A stretch of 64,000 nt of DNA from Bacteroidales bacterium (GCA_017548985.1 JAFYYW010000031.1:1-64000); one strand, 5' to 3'; shown: positions 1-9,515, counted from the first letter of the stretch. Notes: generated from the letters alone by a model not told the origin. Program-made: numbers and translations.

Positions 1-605
1 ATCCTGCCCGACTTGACCAGTGGTGATTCCACGTGAATGGAAATCATATCCATAGACGGATGACACGCCGTCCTGACATAGACCGGCATCCCCTCAAGGA
101 CAAATTGACTATTCACGATTCCTGTCCAAAGATCAGTCTCCTGGCGCGCGTCGCTCAAGTCTTTCTCCTCCGCCCGTTCTCCATCCGCTTTTATCAGCAC
201 GAAACCGATCCGTCCCAAATTGATCCTGTGGGGGTTCCACCGAAGCCAATCTGAAATCTCTGGACAATCCGGATTGTTCAGGATATATGGGATACGGGAC
301 CCCCATGTCTCCAGCTCCACCGGCTTGTAATCCTCCACAGAAACACCTTCCGGAAGCGGGTTCGAATGCCAACCCCAATCACTCAACGTGTTGAAAGAAC
401 GGAAGGTTTGGAGTCCGGTTATGTCCGCACCGAAGGCGAAACGGCCATTGCCGACTTGGACGGGACTTCTTTCAAATGAGACATGGGTCACCGGATTGTG
501 CCTGGAGACAACCGCTTTACGATCGATTCCTTCCGCGTTCGCCAGCGAGATCGCAGAGACAAACGTCAAGGCGATCAGCGAAACGGTCTTAAAGAATCCG
601 CTCAT
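1..605 (-). CDS. Secreted six-hairpin glycosidase-like protein (3' end missing)
   Basis: The reading frame starts at the ATG at 605 and runs off the left edge, so only about 201 N-terminal residues are present. The first 24 residues look like a signal peptide (hydrophobic stretch LIALTFVSAISLANA). The following IDRKAVVSRHNP and VGNGRFAFGADITGLQTF segments resemble the N-terminus of large uncharacterised (alpha/alpha)6-barrel glycosidase-like proteins of Bacteroidetes PULs; that family link is from memory and not certain. Its ATG overlaps the TGA of the upstream phosphoesterase gene by 4 bases (ATGA), so the two are translationally coupled in one minus-strand operon. The catalytic region lies outside the window, so activity and substrate cannot be stated. 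Confidence 0.7.
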   Translation of the reverse strand, partial: MSGFFKTVSLIALTFVSAISLANAEGIDRKAVVSRHNPVTHVSFERSPVQVGNGRFAFGADITGLQTFRSFNTLSDWGWHSNPLPEGVSVEDYKPVELETWGSRIPYILNNPDCPEISDWLRWNPHRINLGRIGFVLIKADGERAEEKDLSDARQETDLWTGIVNSQFVLEGMPVYVRTACHPSMDMISIHVESPLVKSGR

Positions 606-2080
606 ATCACGATCTCCTTTGACAGAGGTTCACTTGCCGCGTCCCACGAGTCAAAAGCGGTCAGGGAAATAGTGTAGACACCCGGGTCGAATTGTACCTG
701 ACCCTCCCAGTCCTCGCTTTCGATAAGATCGTATATGGTCAGATCCTCCTTCCATATCGACTTCATCATCGAAGGTTGCGGATACTTATAGAAATCCGCC
801 AGGATCTTTTTGCTCATGATGAGCTCGTCACCCTTGCTTAATGTCAACACATAATGATGGACAAACTCATCATCGGTCCCGGCGGGGAAACTCACCGAGA
901 AAAAGCCTGGCTCGTTCTTTTTCCAAGGCTCTGGAGATTTTTCGAATACGACATCCATCGAAGACAGTGTCGGAGGCACATTCGCGGCCTCGCGGAGGGC
1001 GAAAGAATATTCCTCCAGATGTTTGCCGTTTTTATTCGGGTGGGGAATGATTATAGGATCTCCGATGACAGACTTGTTGTAGAAATCCATCCTGTGGATC
1101 ATCATGTTGCCTTTCTTGTCGAACTGGACCAGATGCCCCTGTGAGAACTCGTCCTTGTCTTTCATCGTGGTCTGTCCGGCCATATCCTCATAACCGCCAG
1201 CCTCTATGGCCATATACCTTACAGAACCGCAGCCCAGGGCCGTGAAATCACCCTGCCAAATGCTTCTGGGATCATTGAGCGGGAAATGAAGATGGCCCCC
1301 GAACGCTACGACCTGGGGATATTTGGACAATATTTCCGGCAGTTCCCTGGAGGCCCAATACCCCGGTTGAAATGATTTCCAGATGCCGTCCGCCTCGCCG
1401 AGGAGACTGCCATAGACGGTGCCATAGAGCATAGGGTGGGTGATAAGGATCACATATCTGGAAGGATTCTTCGAGGTGATTTCGGACAGAGTCTTGTCCA
1501 GCCATTCCAGAGCCTTGGGATCGTAGACCACCGGGCTGGTCCCGTAAGGAGATATGGCTATGATATCATAATCGCCGACGACGCAGTGACGACACTCCAG
1601 GGTGGCCCCGGCCTCCGTGTCGACATCCGTCTGGAAATAATTATCACCGAATGCTTTACGAATATATTCAGCATCCCTTACCATCGTCTCGTCCCACTTG
1701 TAATCCGGGACATCATGATTTCCCACGGAATAGATCAACGGTGTTTGGGCGGGATCCAATACAGACTCATATACCCGCTTGAATTCCTGTATCGCCGAAT
1801 CATCGGGATAGTCTATCAGGTCTCCGGCGACCAACACCCCGTCCAGTCCATCATTGTCAGACTCCAAGGCTTTGACGGACAATTGATTAAGGGCTGATTC
1901 CCACTTCTGGGAAGTTACAGGGAGACCTGTATTTATATGCACGTCACTGACCACTCCGATCGACAAGACGACAGCGCTCTCGTCGAAACCGCCTTGTACA
2001 GTATGCTGTGTACAGGAGACCGCTGCCAGAGCGGCCGCAGCCACGGCCCCGAGGGCCACCAATAACTTGGAATTCGTCAT
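602..2080 (-). CDS. Calcineurin-like metallophosphoesterase lipoprotein
   Basis: The 492-residue product has a lipoprotein signal with a lipobox ending at Cys23 (LAAVSC). The metallophosphoesterase signature is complete: DVH (46-48), GDLID (from about 86), GNHD (120-123), a later THP segment and a GGHLH segment, which together bind a dinuclear metal centre. The family hydrolyses phosphomonoesters or diesters; here the substrate is unknown. About 100 C-terminal residues look like a beta-sandwich extension. It lies 4 bases downstream of the GH101-like gene and overlaps the next gene by 4 bases, so all three are co-transcribed. As an exported lipoprotein among glycosidases it could remove phosphate substituents from glycans, but that is inference. 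Confidence 0.85.
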   Translation of the reverse strand: MTNSKLLVALGAVAAAALAAVSCTQHTVQGGFDESAVVLSIGVVSDVHINTGLPVTSQKWESALNQLSVKALESDNDGLDGVLVAGDLIDYPDDSAIQEFKRVYESVLDPAQTPLIYSVGNHDVPDYKWDETMVRDAEYIRKAFGDNYFQTDVDTEAGATLECRHCVVGDYDIIAISPYGTSPVVYDPKALEWLDKTLSEITSKNPSRYVILITHPMLYGTVYGSLLGEADGIWKSFQPGYWASRELPEILSKYPQVVAFGGHLHFPLNDPRSIWQGDFTALGCGSVRYMAIEAGGYEDMAGQTTMKDKDEFSQGHLVQFDKKGNMMIHRMDFYNKSVIGDPIIIPHPNKNGKHLEEYSFALREAANVPPTLSSMDVVFEKSPEPWKKNEPGFFSVSFPAGTDDEFVHHYVLTLSKGDELIMSKKILADFYKYPQPSMMKSIWKEDLTIYDLIESEDWEGQVQFDPGVYTISLTAFDSWDAASEPLSKEIVI

Positions 2081-2084
2081 ATTA

Positions 2085-3605
2085 TCAATCAGTTATCAAT
2101 ATCATTTCACCAGGCGAGAGAGTCAGGGTCACCTTGCCCTTGCTTATTTTGAAATCCTTGAATTCTTTCCTGCCTGAAGCGTCCAGAATCCATCCTTTCG
2201 CCTTGCCGGAAAGCCTGACTCCATCAGGAACAGTCCAAGTCTTATCAGTGAATCCGTTCTCTGAATACACTACAACGGACCTGTCCCCAATCCAAGTGGC
2301 GGGGATGAGAATATCCTTTTCGTCGGATAAGACTTCCCCGTCCTTGGCCACGGTCAAGACACCGTCTTTCAACCGTGTCCTGAGACCATTCTCGAATATC
2401 CCGATAGTATTCCCGGCTTCGTCGCTGACCAAGGCGTCGCGACCGAAGGTGTTGAGGTATAAGGAAACGAGTGTCGTCTTGCTGAACTCACCTTTGAACT
2501 TCTCCAAACCCTCTCCAACGGAGGACGACCCCCTGAAGAGTGACTCGCCGTTCATATTCTTACCGAACGCCCTGACCTTGCCATAGATATTGCCTCCCCA
2601 TGACTGGGATGCCGACAGGGACATGGCGTGTTCAAGGGAACCGAAATGCCAGTACATCGGGAACCAGCCGTCGGTCACCCCTCCGATATTCATGTCCACG
2701 CCCTCGGTCGTGACGTCTATTCCCTTGGAATCCAAGTATTTCACGATATTGGCCTTGCCTTCCTGATCCTGCTCAGCCGTATAGCCATGCCACGGGCTGA
2801 TCGGCGACTCCATCCTGATGACCGGCTTGCCGTTCTCGATATGCGGCCGGGGAACGCTGTTGTGGAAAGCGTCTATGTGGATGGTTCCGGACTCCTGAAT
2901 AGGCAGCAGCGAGCAAAGGCTGTCGAGCCGCCATTTGGAAAGGCCTTTCTCCCATTCAGCGGCGTAGCATACCTTGTAGGCCCAGTCCCCGAGAATATAT
3001 TCCCCGTCCTTTTCCCTGGCAAGCACATCCGCTTTCTTATAAATATCGAAAGCCGGACTGTCCTCGAACGCGTCGAACATATTGATGTGGAGACTGACCG
3101 CCGTATTGTAATTCCTGGCCTCTCTCATAAGCCAACGGACGCTGTCCAGGGGATCATCGTCGCCCTCTCTCTTCACCTTCTCGTTACCCTCAAAAAAAGC
3201 CGGGTACTTGGAATCGTGACCATTATACTGCCAGCCTACGAGATACACTATCTTCTGGAGACCAGGGGTGAGGGCGTCCATTCCCTTTATTGCTTCCAGG
3301 GCCTGCTCACAGGTCATATAGACAGTGCTCTGGCCATTGTCCCTCAACTTGTAAGCGCCCATATATTCCTTGTCGTACTCGGACTGGCATAGGAACAGTT
3401 TGGTGACGAAAACCTTGGAATAGTCATAACGAGGGGTCACATGCCACTCGAACGGAGCCTGCTCAAAGAACAAGGTATCCGCCTTCCCTTCTGGCAGGAA
3501 CACTTCGACATCCTTGGCCGTCTTGTTTCCACCGCAACCGCACATGACCGCCGCAAGAACGGTGACGACAGGAATCACAATCTTGATACTGGACATTATC
3601 TTCAT
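2085..3605 (-). CDS. GH101-like (endo-alpha-N-acetylgalactosaminidase family) lipoprotein
   Basis: About 506 residues. The N-terminus is a lipoprotein signal (TVLAAVMCGCG). The core resembles the catalytic barrel of GH101: a YLVGWQYNGHDSKYP segment, then SLHINMFDAFEDSP, then IHIDAFHN (a likely nucleophile Asp) and an ITTEGV-like strand read here as VTTEGVD. GH101 enzymes release the core-1 disaccharide from Ser/Thr in mucin-type O-glycans, but characterised members exceed 1000 residues with several accessory domains. This one is a minimal barrel plus a short C-terminal beta domain, so its specificity may differ. The start could also be the ATG at 3596, which would leave a longer leader after the TATCTTTG element at 3624-3617. 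It is first in a minus-strand operon with the phosphoesterase. Confidence 0.65.
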   Translation of the reverse strand: MKIMSSIKIVIPVVTVLAAVMCGCGGNKTAKDVEVFLPEGKADTLFFEQAPFEWHVTPRYDYSKVFVTKLFLCQSEYDKEYMGAYKLRDNGQSTVYMTCEQALEAIKGMDALTPGLQKIVYLVGWQYNGHDSKYPAFFEGNEKVKREGDDDPLDSVRWLMREARNYNTAVSLHINMFDAFEDSPAFDIYKKADVLAREKDGEYILGDWAYKVCYAAEWEKGLSKWRLDSLCSLLPIQESGTIHIDAFHNSVPRPHIENGKPVIRMESPISPWHGYTAEQDQEGKANIVKYLDSKGIDVTTEGVDMNIGGVTDGWFPMYWHFGSLEHAMSLSASQSWGGNIYGKVRAFGKNMNGESLFRGSSSVGEGLEKFKGEFSKTTLVSLYLNTFGRDALVSDEAGNTIGIFENGLRTRLKDGVLTVAKDGEVLSDEKDILIPATWIGDRSVVVYSENGFTDKTWTVPDGVRLSGKAKGWILDASGRKEFKDFKISKGKVTLTLSPGEMILITD

Positions 3606-3616
3606 CTCTGATAACA

Positions 3617-3688
3617 CAAAGATAAGGTTTGTTGTCAAAAAATAGTAAATTTGTTGACACGACCCATTATTTCAACAAATTAGACAAC
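3617..3688. promoter_or_regulatory. Divergent promoter region with inverted repeats
   Basis: This lies between the GH101-like gene (minus) and the SGNH gene (plus). Bacteroidetes-type -7 elements face both ways: TAAATTTG at 3646-3653 on plus and TATCTTTG at 3624-3617 on minus. A perfect 10-base inverted repeat AATTTGTTGA (3648-3657) and TCAACAAATT (3672-3681) overlaps the plus-strand element and is separated by 14 bases. A further GTTGTC (3631-3636) and GACAAC (3683-3688) pair flanks it. This looks like an operator for a dimeric repressor or activator, but no regulator gene is nearby. Confidence 0.5.
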
Positions 3689-3694
3689 ATCATA

Positions 3695-4777
3695 ATGAGA
3701 AGACTGCTTTTTCCAGTTTTGATGGTGATCGCGTTTAGCGCCGCCGCGCAAACGGCACCGAAATTCGTTTACACCGAGGCCAGTGATTTGACCCTGATAG
3801 GAAAGCTTATGGACACTCCCAACCCCTACCACAGGGTGGACACAGTCCGTTTCAAGGGGTTCACCAAGAGCGAGAACAACCAGGTCCGGAACTCGGCTGG
3901 GATTGGCGTGGCTTTCAAGACTAACTCGCCGACCATTTCGATACTCACAAAATATGGCGATGTCGGCCGGCCCAACAACACGGGCGGATTCTCCGCGAGG
4001 GGCTATGACCTCTACATCAGGGAGAACGGCAAATGGATATGGGCCGGAGCGGGAGTTTCAGGAGATCTCGAGCAGCCTTTCAACCTGATTTCCGGAATGG
4101 ATGGTACCCTTAAGGAATGTCTAATGTACCTTCCGATACTCAGTGAGGAATATTCGGTGAAAATCGGTGTCGAGGAGGGTTCCGTGCTGGAAGCGATGCC
4201 CAACCCGTTTACAGGCCGGATCGGTATATTCGGCTCGAGTTTCACCCATGGGATATCGACCAGCCGGGCTGGAATGGCCTATCCGGCCATATTCTCAAGG
4301 GACACTGGACTCCAGCTTCTAAGCCTCGGATGCAGCGGCAACTGCAAACTGCAAGATTACTTCGCTGATGTTCTCGTGGCCGCGGATGTCGACGCCTTCA
4401 TCTTCGACACCTTCTCGAACCCGAGTATAGAGCAGATCAAGGAAAGGCTCTTCCCTTTCATCGAGAAAGTACAGGCCGCCCACCCCGGCAAACCGTTGAT
4501 CTTCCAGCGGACCATCTATAGGGAATGGCGCAATTTCAACAAACGAACAGACATGTCTGAGGCCAACAGGATCGCTGTCGCTGACAGCCTGATGAAGATC
4601 GCCTACAAAAAATATAAAGATGTCTACTACATCTATCCTTGCGCCTCGGCCAAGGATCATGAGACCACACAGGACGGCACACACCCTTCTGACCGTGGTT
4701 ACCAGCTCTGGGCACAGTCCATCGAGAAGCCAGTAAAGAAGATTCTCAAGAAATACGGAATAGTGGCTGGCAGATAA
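3695..4777 (+). CDS. SGNH/GDSL-type hydrolase (carbohydrate esterase-like)
   Basis: Starting at the ATG at 3695 the product has about 360 residues with a signal peptide ending near AFSAAAQ. An N-terminal jelly-roll region contains RGYDLYI, matching the GxDLY domain found ahead of SGNH esterase domains. The hydrolase domain begins with IGIFGSSFTHG (block I, nucleophile Ser), followed by LGCSGNC (oxyanion Gly), and ends with DGTHPSDRGY carrying the Asp-His pair. Such enzymes deacetylate or deacylate glycans in the periplasm or at the surface. An upstream extension to 3629 is open but would put the signal peptide in the interior, so I reject it. It lies 69 bases before two GH92 genes, consistent with removing ester groups before mannosidase action. 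Confidence 0.8.
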   Translation: MRRLLFPVLMVIAFSAAAQTAPKFVYTEASDLTLIGKLMDTPNPYHRVDTVRFKGFTKSENNQVRNSAGIGVAFKTNSPTISILTKYGDVGRPNNTGGFSARGYDLYIRENGKWIWAGAGVSGDLEQPFNLISGMDGTLKECLMYLPILSEEYSVKIGVEEGSVLEAMPNPFTGRIGIFGSSFTHGISTSRAGMAYPAIFSRDTGLQLLSLGCSGNCKLQDYFADVLVAADVDAFIFDTFSNPSIEQIKERLFPFIEKVQAAHPGKPLIFQRTIYREWRNFNKRTDMSEANRIAVADSLMKIAYKKYKDVYYIYPCASAKDHETTQDGTHPSDRGYQLWAQSIEKPVKKILKKYGIVAGR

Positions 4778-4846
4778 CTGCTTCAATATCAGTTAATCAC
4801 TTAGTTTTAAAGTAACGAATATTTATTTTATATTATACAATACACT

Positions 4847-7171
4847 ATGAATCAACGACTTACCTGTAAGCTTGTCATATTGTTGATGACATTCTCTACC
4901 GCGATGGCGCAGACCAAGACAAGTTATGTTGATCCCTTTATCGGCACTGACGGAATGGGACACACTTTCCCCGGAGCCTGCGTGCCTTTCGGTGGAGTTC
5001 AACTCAGCCCGGACACCGACACGATTCCCCACAATATCAACGGAAAGTACCAGCCGATGGTCTATGAGACTTGCGCAGGCTATCGTTACAATGATCCTAC
5101 GATTGTCGGTTTCAGCCACACTCACTTCAGTGGAACGGGTCACTCTGACTTGGGAGACATATTAATAATGCCCACCACCGGTCCGTTGAAGCTGAATCCC
5201 GGCACGGCAGATAATCCTGACAGCGGTTTCCGTAGCAGGTTCAGCCATTCCACGGAAAGCGCCAGACCCGGACTGTACCAGGTGACTCTCGATGATTATG
5301 GAGTGAAGGCCCGCCTCACCGCCACCGCGAGAGTCGGAGTGCATGAATATACCTTTAAAGAAGACGGCCAGATTATCCTGGACCTTATTCACGGCATATA
5401 TGATTATGACGGCAAGACTCTATGGTCGGAAGTCCAGGTGCTTGACGACAAGACCGTCACAGGCTACCGGATCACTAACGGATGGGCCCGTACCAACTAC
5501 ACGTATTTCGCTATCGAGTTCTCCCAGCCTATTGTTGAATATGGCTATATAGACCGCCAGAAGATAGATTACAAAGGTGGCTGGAGCAAGTTCGACACCA
5601 GCAGGAATTTCGCCGCCATAGCCGGACGGAAAGTCGTGGCATGGTTCAAGTTCGCCACATCGAAGAATCCCAAACTGACCGTTAAGGTCGCCCTCTCCTC
5701 AACCGGCACCACCGGTGCCCTGAAGAACCTGAAAGCTGAGGCTGCGGGAAAGACATTCGACCAGATCGCCACGGAGGCCGCGAACGCTTGGGAGAAAGAG
5801 CTTTCCGTGATGGAAATCCAAGGCACGGACGCCGAGAAGAAGATGTTCTACACTTCTCTCTACCACACGATGATAAACCCGTCAGTCTACATGGATGTGG
5901 ACGGATCCTACAGGGGTCTTGACCATGAGATCCATCAGGCAAAAGGCTTCACAAACTATACTGTATTCTCCCTTTGGGACACCTACAGGGCAGAGCATCC
6001 CTTCCTCGCGTTGTTCAAGCCGGAAAGGGACAGGGACATTGTCGAGTCAATGCTGGCCCATTATGACCAGAACGTCCTCCACATGCTTCCCGTATGGAGC
6101 CATATGGCCAACGAGAACTGGTGCATGAGCGGATATCATGCCGTACCGGTACTGGCTGACGCCATCGTAAAAGGCCTTGACATCGACAAGAAACGGGCTC
6201 TCGAGGCTATGGTGACCACATCGAAACAGGAGTGGTACTGTGGGCTCGGGGACTACATGAAGCTCGGATATGTCCCCTACGACCACATCTCCACAGCCGC
6301 CAGCAACACTCTTGAGTATTCCTATGATGACTGGACTATCTGGAATACGGCGAAACTCGTCGGGAACGAGGCCGTGGCCGCGGAATATGCTCCAAGGGCG
6401 CTGTATTACAGGAATGTGTTTGACACCGATCTTGGCTTCTGCCGTCCGAAATACACCGATGGCTCCTTCAAGAAAGAGTTTGACATCATGCAGACCGTCG
6501 GGGAAGGCTTCATCGAAGGGAACTCGCTGAATTTCACGTTCCACGCGCCTCAGGATGTGTACGGTGTCATGGCCATGATGGGCGGGGAGAAGAAGTTCAT
6601 CGCCGGTCTTGACGAGTTGTTCTATAACGATCTCCCGGAATATGCCTACGCCGACAACGAGGACATCACCAAGGATTGCCTTATCGGAGGATATGTCCAC
6701 GGAAACGAGCCGAGCCACCATATTCCTTATCTATACGCGTGGACATCACAACCCTGGAAGACGCAGTACTGGATGAGGGAGATCATCAATAGGATGTACA
6801 AACCGGAGATCAGGGGCTTGGGCGGAAACGATGATTGCGGCCAGATGAGCGCCTGGTACATCTTCGGAACCCTGGGCTTTTATCCGGTCTGCCCGGGAAG
6901 TGACCAGTATGTAATAGGGGCGCCGTTCTTCAAGGAGGTAACAATCAATCTGCCGAACGGGAAACCGTTGACTATCAAGGCCCCGAAGGTGAGCGACACC
7001 AACCGTTACGTAAAGAAGGTGACCTTAAACGGCAAGGATTACTCAAAACTCTACCTGACCCATTCCGACCTCCTGCAGGGCGGTGTGCTTGAGTTCGATA
7101 TGGCCTCCAAGCCCAACAAGGCACGCGGCCAGAAACCCGCCGATAAACCTTATTCCATGACCGGTAAATAA
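4847..7171 (+). CDS. GH92 exo-alpha-mannosidase (first of tandem pair)
   Basis: The 774-residue product has a signal peptide (about 21 residues, ending AMAQ). GH92 hallmarks run through it: VDPFIGTDGMGHTFPGA at the N-terminal beta domain, the (alpha/alpha)6 barrel with TVFSLWDTYRAEHP, HGNEPSHHIPYLY near the active site and GNDDCGQMSAWYIFG with the catalytic acidic residues and Ca2+ ligands. GH92 enzymes are inverting, Ca2+-dependent exo-alpha-mannosidases acting on N-glycans or yeast-type mannans; the linkage preference cannot be read from sequence here. It is separated by only 7 bases from a second, diverged GH92 gene, so the two are co-expressed and probably cut different linkages. Confidence 0.93.
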   Translation: MNQRLTCKLVILLMTFSTAMAQTKTSYVDPFIGTDGMGHTFPGACVPFGGVQLSPDTDTIPHNINGKYQPMVYETCAGYRYNDPTIVGFSHTHFSGTGHSDLGDILIMPTTGPLKLNPGTADNPDSGFRSRFSHSTESARPGLYQVTLDDYGVKARLTATARVGVHEYTFKEDGQIILDLIHGIYDYDGKTLWSEVQVLDDKTVTGYRITNGWARTNYTYFAIEFSQPIVEYGYIDRQKIDYKGGWSKFDTSRNFAAIAGRKVVAWFKFATSKNPKLTVKVALSSTGTTGALKNLKAEAAGKTFDQIATEAANAWEKELSVMEIQGTDAEKKMFYTSLYHTMINPSVYMDVDGSYRGLDHEIHQAKGFTNYTVFSLWDTYRAEHPFLALFKPERDRDIVESMLAHYDQNVLHMLPVWSHMANENWCMSGYHAVPVLADAIVKGLDIDKKRALEAMVTTSKQEWYCGLGDYMKLGYVPYDHISTAASNTLEYSYDDWTIWNTAKLVGNEAVAAEYAPRALYYRNVFDTDLGFCRPKYTDGSFKKEFDIMQTVGEGFIEGNSLNFTFHAPQDVYGVMAMMGGEKKFIAGLDELFYNDLPEYAYADNEDITKDCLIGGYVHGNEPSHHIPYLYAWTSQPWKTQYWMREIINRMYKPEIRGLGGNDDCGQMSAWYIFGTLGFYPVCPGSDQYVIGAPFFKEVTINLPNGKPLTIKAPKVSDTNRYVKKVTLNGKDYSKLYLTHSDLLQGGVLEFDMASKPNKARGQKPADKPYSMTGK

Positions 7172-7178
7172 TATTGCC

Positions 7179-9446
7179 ATGAATATTCCAAAAGGATTGG
7201 CCGTCGCGGCTATCATTTTCACAACTTTTTCCGTGTCAATCGTTTCCGGCGAGACACAAAAGAAACTTATCCACGACGTGAACGTGTTCGTGGGCACGGA
7301 CGGGTTCGGGAACGTGTATCCCGGACCGCAGCTGCCTTACGGCGGGATACAGATCAGCCCTGACTGCGACGACAAGGATTATGACTGCGCCGCGGGATAC
7401 AAGTACTCGAAACCTGCCATTCAGGGTTTCAGTCTGACACACTTGAGCGGGACTGGCATCCCGGATCTCGGCGATTTCCTTTTCCTGCCCGGAACCAGCC
7501 CGGATCCAAAGCCTTCCAAACTTGACCACGAGAAAGAAACCGCTTATCCTGGCTACTATGGCATCACTCTGGACAGCGGAATCAAGGCGGAGATGACAGC
7601 GGCCCTTCGCTCCGGAGTATTCAGGTTCACCTATCCAAAGGAAACCGGAGCGTATGTGACCATCGACCTTGACCACACCCTTTACTGGCAGTGCGAATGG
7701 TCCGACGTAAGGCAGCTTGATGAATATACAGTCATCGGCAGCAAGTTGGTGGCCGGATGGAATCCCAGCCGAAAGGTCTATTTCGCGGCCCGCTTTTCAG
7801 AGCCTATAAAGGACTTCACAATCCTCCAGGACGGGAATCCGGTGATCTATAACACAAAGCGGTTCCGCAGCTCACTGGAGGCCTGGGGCCGTAAACTCAA
7901 GGTTGTCGCCGGGTTCGGCCCTTCGACCCCTTCGACAGGCTCAGGGATCCATTCGACAGGCTCAGGGACCGAAGTGCAGGTGAAAGTGGCGGTCTCGGGA
8001 GTCGGCACTGACGGCGCTCTTATGAATCTTAATGAGCTGGACGGCAAAGACTTCGACAAGGTGCTGGCCGAGGCGGAGGCGACCTGGGAGGAGGCTCTCG
8101 GGACATATTCATTGGACAGCGACGACAAAGTTCTCAGGGAGACCTTCTACACCAGCGTGTACCGCACCATGCAGCATCCTTTCCTGTTCCAGGATGCCGA
8201 CGGCAGATTCAGGGAGCATGACGGCACGATAGGCAAGGCGAAAGGATTCACTAACGTCACGACATTCTCCTTCTGGGACACCTTCAGGGCATTCGAGCCG
8301 CTGATGAATCTCGTGAACAGGCCCCTCCAGGCCGACATAGCGAACTCCATGCTCGCCCACTTCGACAAGAGTGCCGAGAAGATGCTGCCCTACTGGTCAT
8401 TCTACGGTGGGGAGACCTGGTGCATGATAGGCTACCACTCTTGCTCCATCCTTGCGGATATGATTCTCAAGGATGTGCCGGGCTTCGACTACGAGAGGGC
8501 TTTCAAGGCCATGAAAACCACCGCCACCAATGCCCACTATGACTGCATCCCCGAATACACCTCTTTAGGCTATGTTCCCTTCGACCTTGAGAAAGAGAGT
8601 GTGTCCAAGACCCTTGAATATGCCTATGACGACTGGTGCATAGCCCAGGTGGCAAAGAAACTCGGTCATAATGAGGATTATAAGTTCTTCCTTAACCGCT
8701 CGATGAATTACAAGAACCTGGTCGATCCGGAGACCGGTTACATGCGTGGAAAGGATTCCAAGGGCGCTTGGCGCGATCCTTTCGCACCGATAGCCTACCA
8801 GGGTCCCGGCTCAGTCAACGGCTGGGGTGACATCACTGAAGGTTTCACGATGCAGTACACATGGAGCGTTTTCCACGACTTCGATGGCTATGTCCAAATA
8901 GCTGGTCGCCAAAGGCTTAAGAAATACCTTGATGACCTCTTCACCATCGAGCTGCCGGAAGATATCCCGGGAGCGCACGACATCTGGGGCCGTATCGGTG
9001 GCTACTGGCACGGGAATGAACCCTGCCACCACGTTACCTATCTTTATGACTATTTCGGAGAGCCTTGGAACTGCCAGAAATGGGTCAGGTACGTGGCAAA
9101 GAACTATTACGGCAATGAGCCCGGTTCCCTGAGCGGAAATGATGATTGCGGCCAGATGAGCGCATGGTATCTTTTCAACTGCCTGGGATTCTATCCCTTC
9201 TGCCCTGGAGCCGACTGGTACTATGTCGGCTCGCCCTGCGCCCCGGGAATGTCTGTCACCCTCTCGAACGGAAAGAAAATCGAGATGACCACCAAGGGAT
9301 GGAGTGAGGACGCTGTCTACATCAAGGCGGCATACCTTAACGGAAAGCGCCTGGATTCGCCTGTTATCAAATATGACGACATCAAGGATGGGGCCGTCCT
9401 CTTGTTCGAAATGTCCAAAAAGCCCGTGAAGAGGGCTTTCAACTAA
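7179..9446 (+). CDS. GH92 exo-alpha-mannosidase (second of pair) with in-frame repeat insertion
   Basis: The 755-residue product has a signal peptide (about 24 residues) and the GH92 signatures VFVGTDGFGNVYPGP, TTFSFWDTFRAFEP, HGNEPCHHVTYLYDY and GNDDCGQMSAWYLF. It is therefore a second Ca2+-dependent exo-alpha-mannosidase, clearly diverged from its upstream neighbour. Residues about 247-265 read PSTPSTGSG then HSTGSGT. Compared with the neighbour, where the same strands are joined by a short ATSKNPKL segment, this is an insertion. Its DNA carries two copies of TTCGACAGGCTCAGGGA (7931-7947 and 7952-7968), a dispersed repeat also present in the FAD-GH29 gene. The loop is Ser/Thr/Gly/Pro-rich and in frame, so the enzyme is probably still functional. 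Confidence 0.92.
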   Translation: MNIPKGLAVAAIIFTTFSVSIVSGETQKKLIHDVNVFVGTDGFGNVYPGPQLPYGGIQISPDCDDKDYDCAAGYKYSKPAIQGFSLTHLSGTGIPDLGDFLFLPGTSPDPKPSKLDHEKETAYPGYYGITLDSGIKAEMTAALRSGVFRFTYPKETGAYVTIDLDHTLYWQCEWSDVRQLDEYTVIGSKLVAGWNPSRKVYFAARFSEPIKDFTILQDGNPVIYNTKRFRSSLEAWGRKLKVVAGFGPSTPSTGSGIHSTGSGTEVQVKVAVSGVGTDGALMNLNELDGKDFDKVLAEAEATWEEALGTYSLDSDDKVLRETFYTSVYRTMQHPFLFQDADGRFREHDGTIGKAKGFTNVTTFSFWDTFRAFEPLMNLVNRPLQADIANSMLAHFDKSAEKMLPYWSFYGGETWCMIGYHSCSILADMILKDVPGFDYERAFKAMKTTATNAHYDCIPEYTSLGYVPFDLEKESVSKTLEYAYDDWCIAQVAKKLGHNEDYKFFLNRSMNYKNLVDPETGYMRGKDSKGAWRDPFAPIAYQGPGSVNGWGDITEGFTMQYTWSVFHDFDGYVQIAGRQRLKKYLDDLFTIELPEDIPGAHDIWGRIGGYWHGNEPCHHVTYLYDYFGEPWNCQKWVRYVAKNYYGNEPGSLSGNDDCGQMSAWYLFNCLGFYPFCPGADWYYVGSPCAPGMSVTLSNGKKIEMTTKGWSEDAVYIKAAYLNGKRLDSPVIKYDDIKDGAVLLFEMSKKPVKRAFN
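7919..7974 (+). repeat. In-frame dispersed repeat, TTCGACAGGCTCAGGGA type
   Basis: Two copies of TTCGACAGGCTCAGGGA start 21 bases apart (7931 and 7952), preceded by CCCTTCGACC. The 21-base period keeps the GH92 frame and encodes PSTPSTGSG and HSTGSGT. The same block occurs inverted at 36452-36480 inside another enzyme gene. Confidence 0.85.
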
Positions 9447-9465
9447 TCACGTACCGTTATTAAAA

Positions 9466-9499
9466 ACAAAAAGACCGGCCCCTGATCAGGGCCGGTCTT
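9466..9499 (-). terminator. Rho-independent terminator of SusCD operon A
   Basis: Arms AAGACCGGCCC (9471-9481) and GGGCCGGTCTT (9489-9499) form an 11-bp GC-rich stem with a 7-base loop. Read on the minus strand, the stem is followed by a T-rich run (TTTTTGTTTTT). It lies between the convergent ends of GH92 and SusD A and would serve the minus strand best. Confidence 0.85.
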
Positions 9500-9515
9500 A
9501 AAATGATATCATCTA

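Noticed and set aside
2628..3392. A 254-codon open frame opposite the GH101-like gene
   Set aside because: Antisense to a frame with a lipoprotein signal and GH101-like motifs; no independent support.
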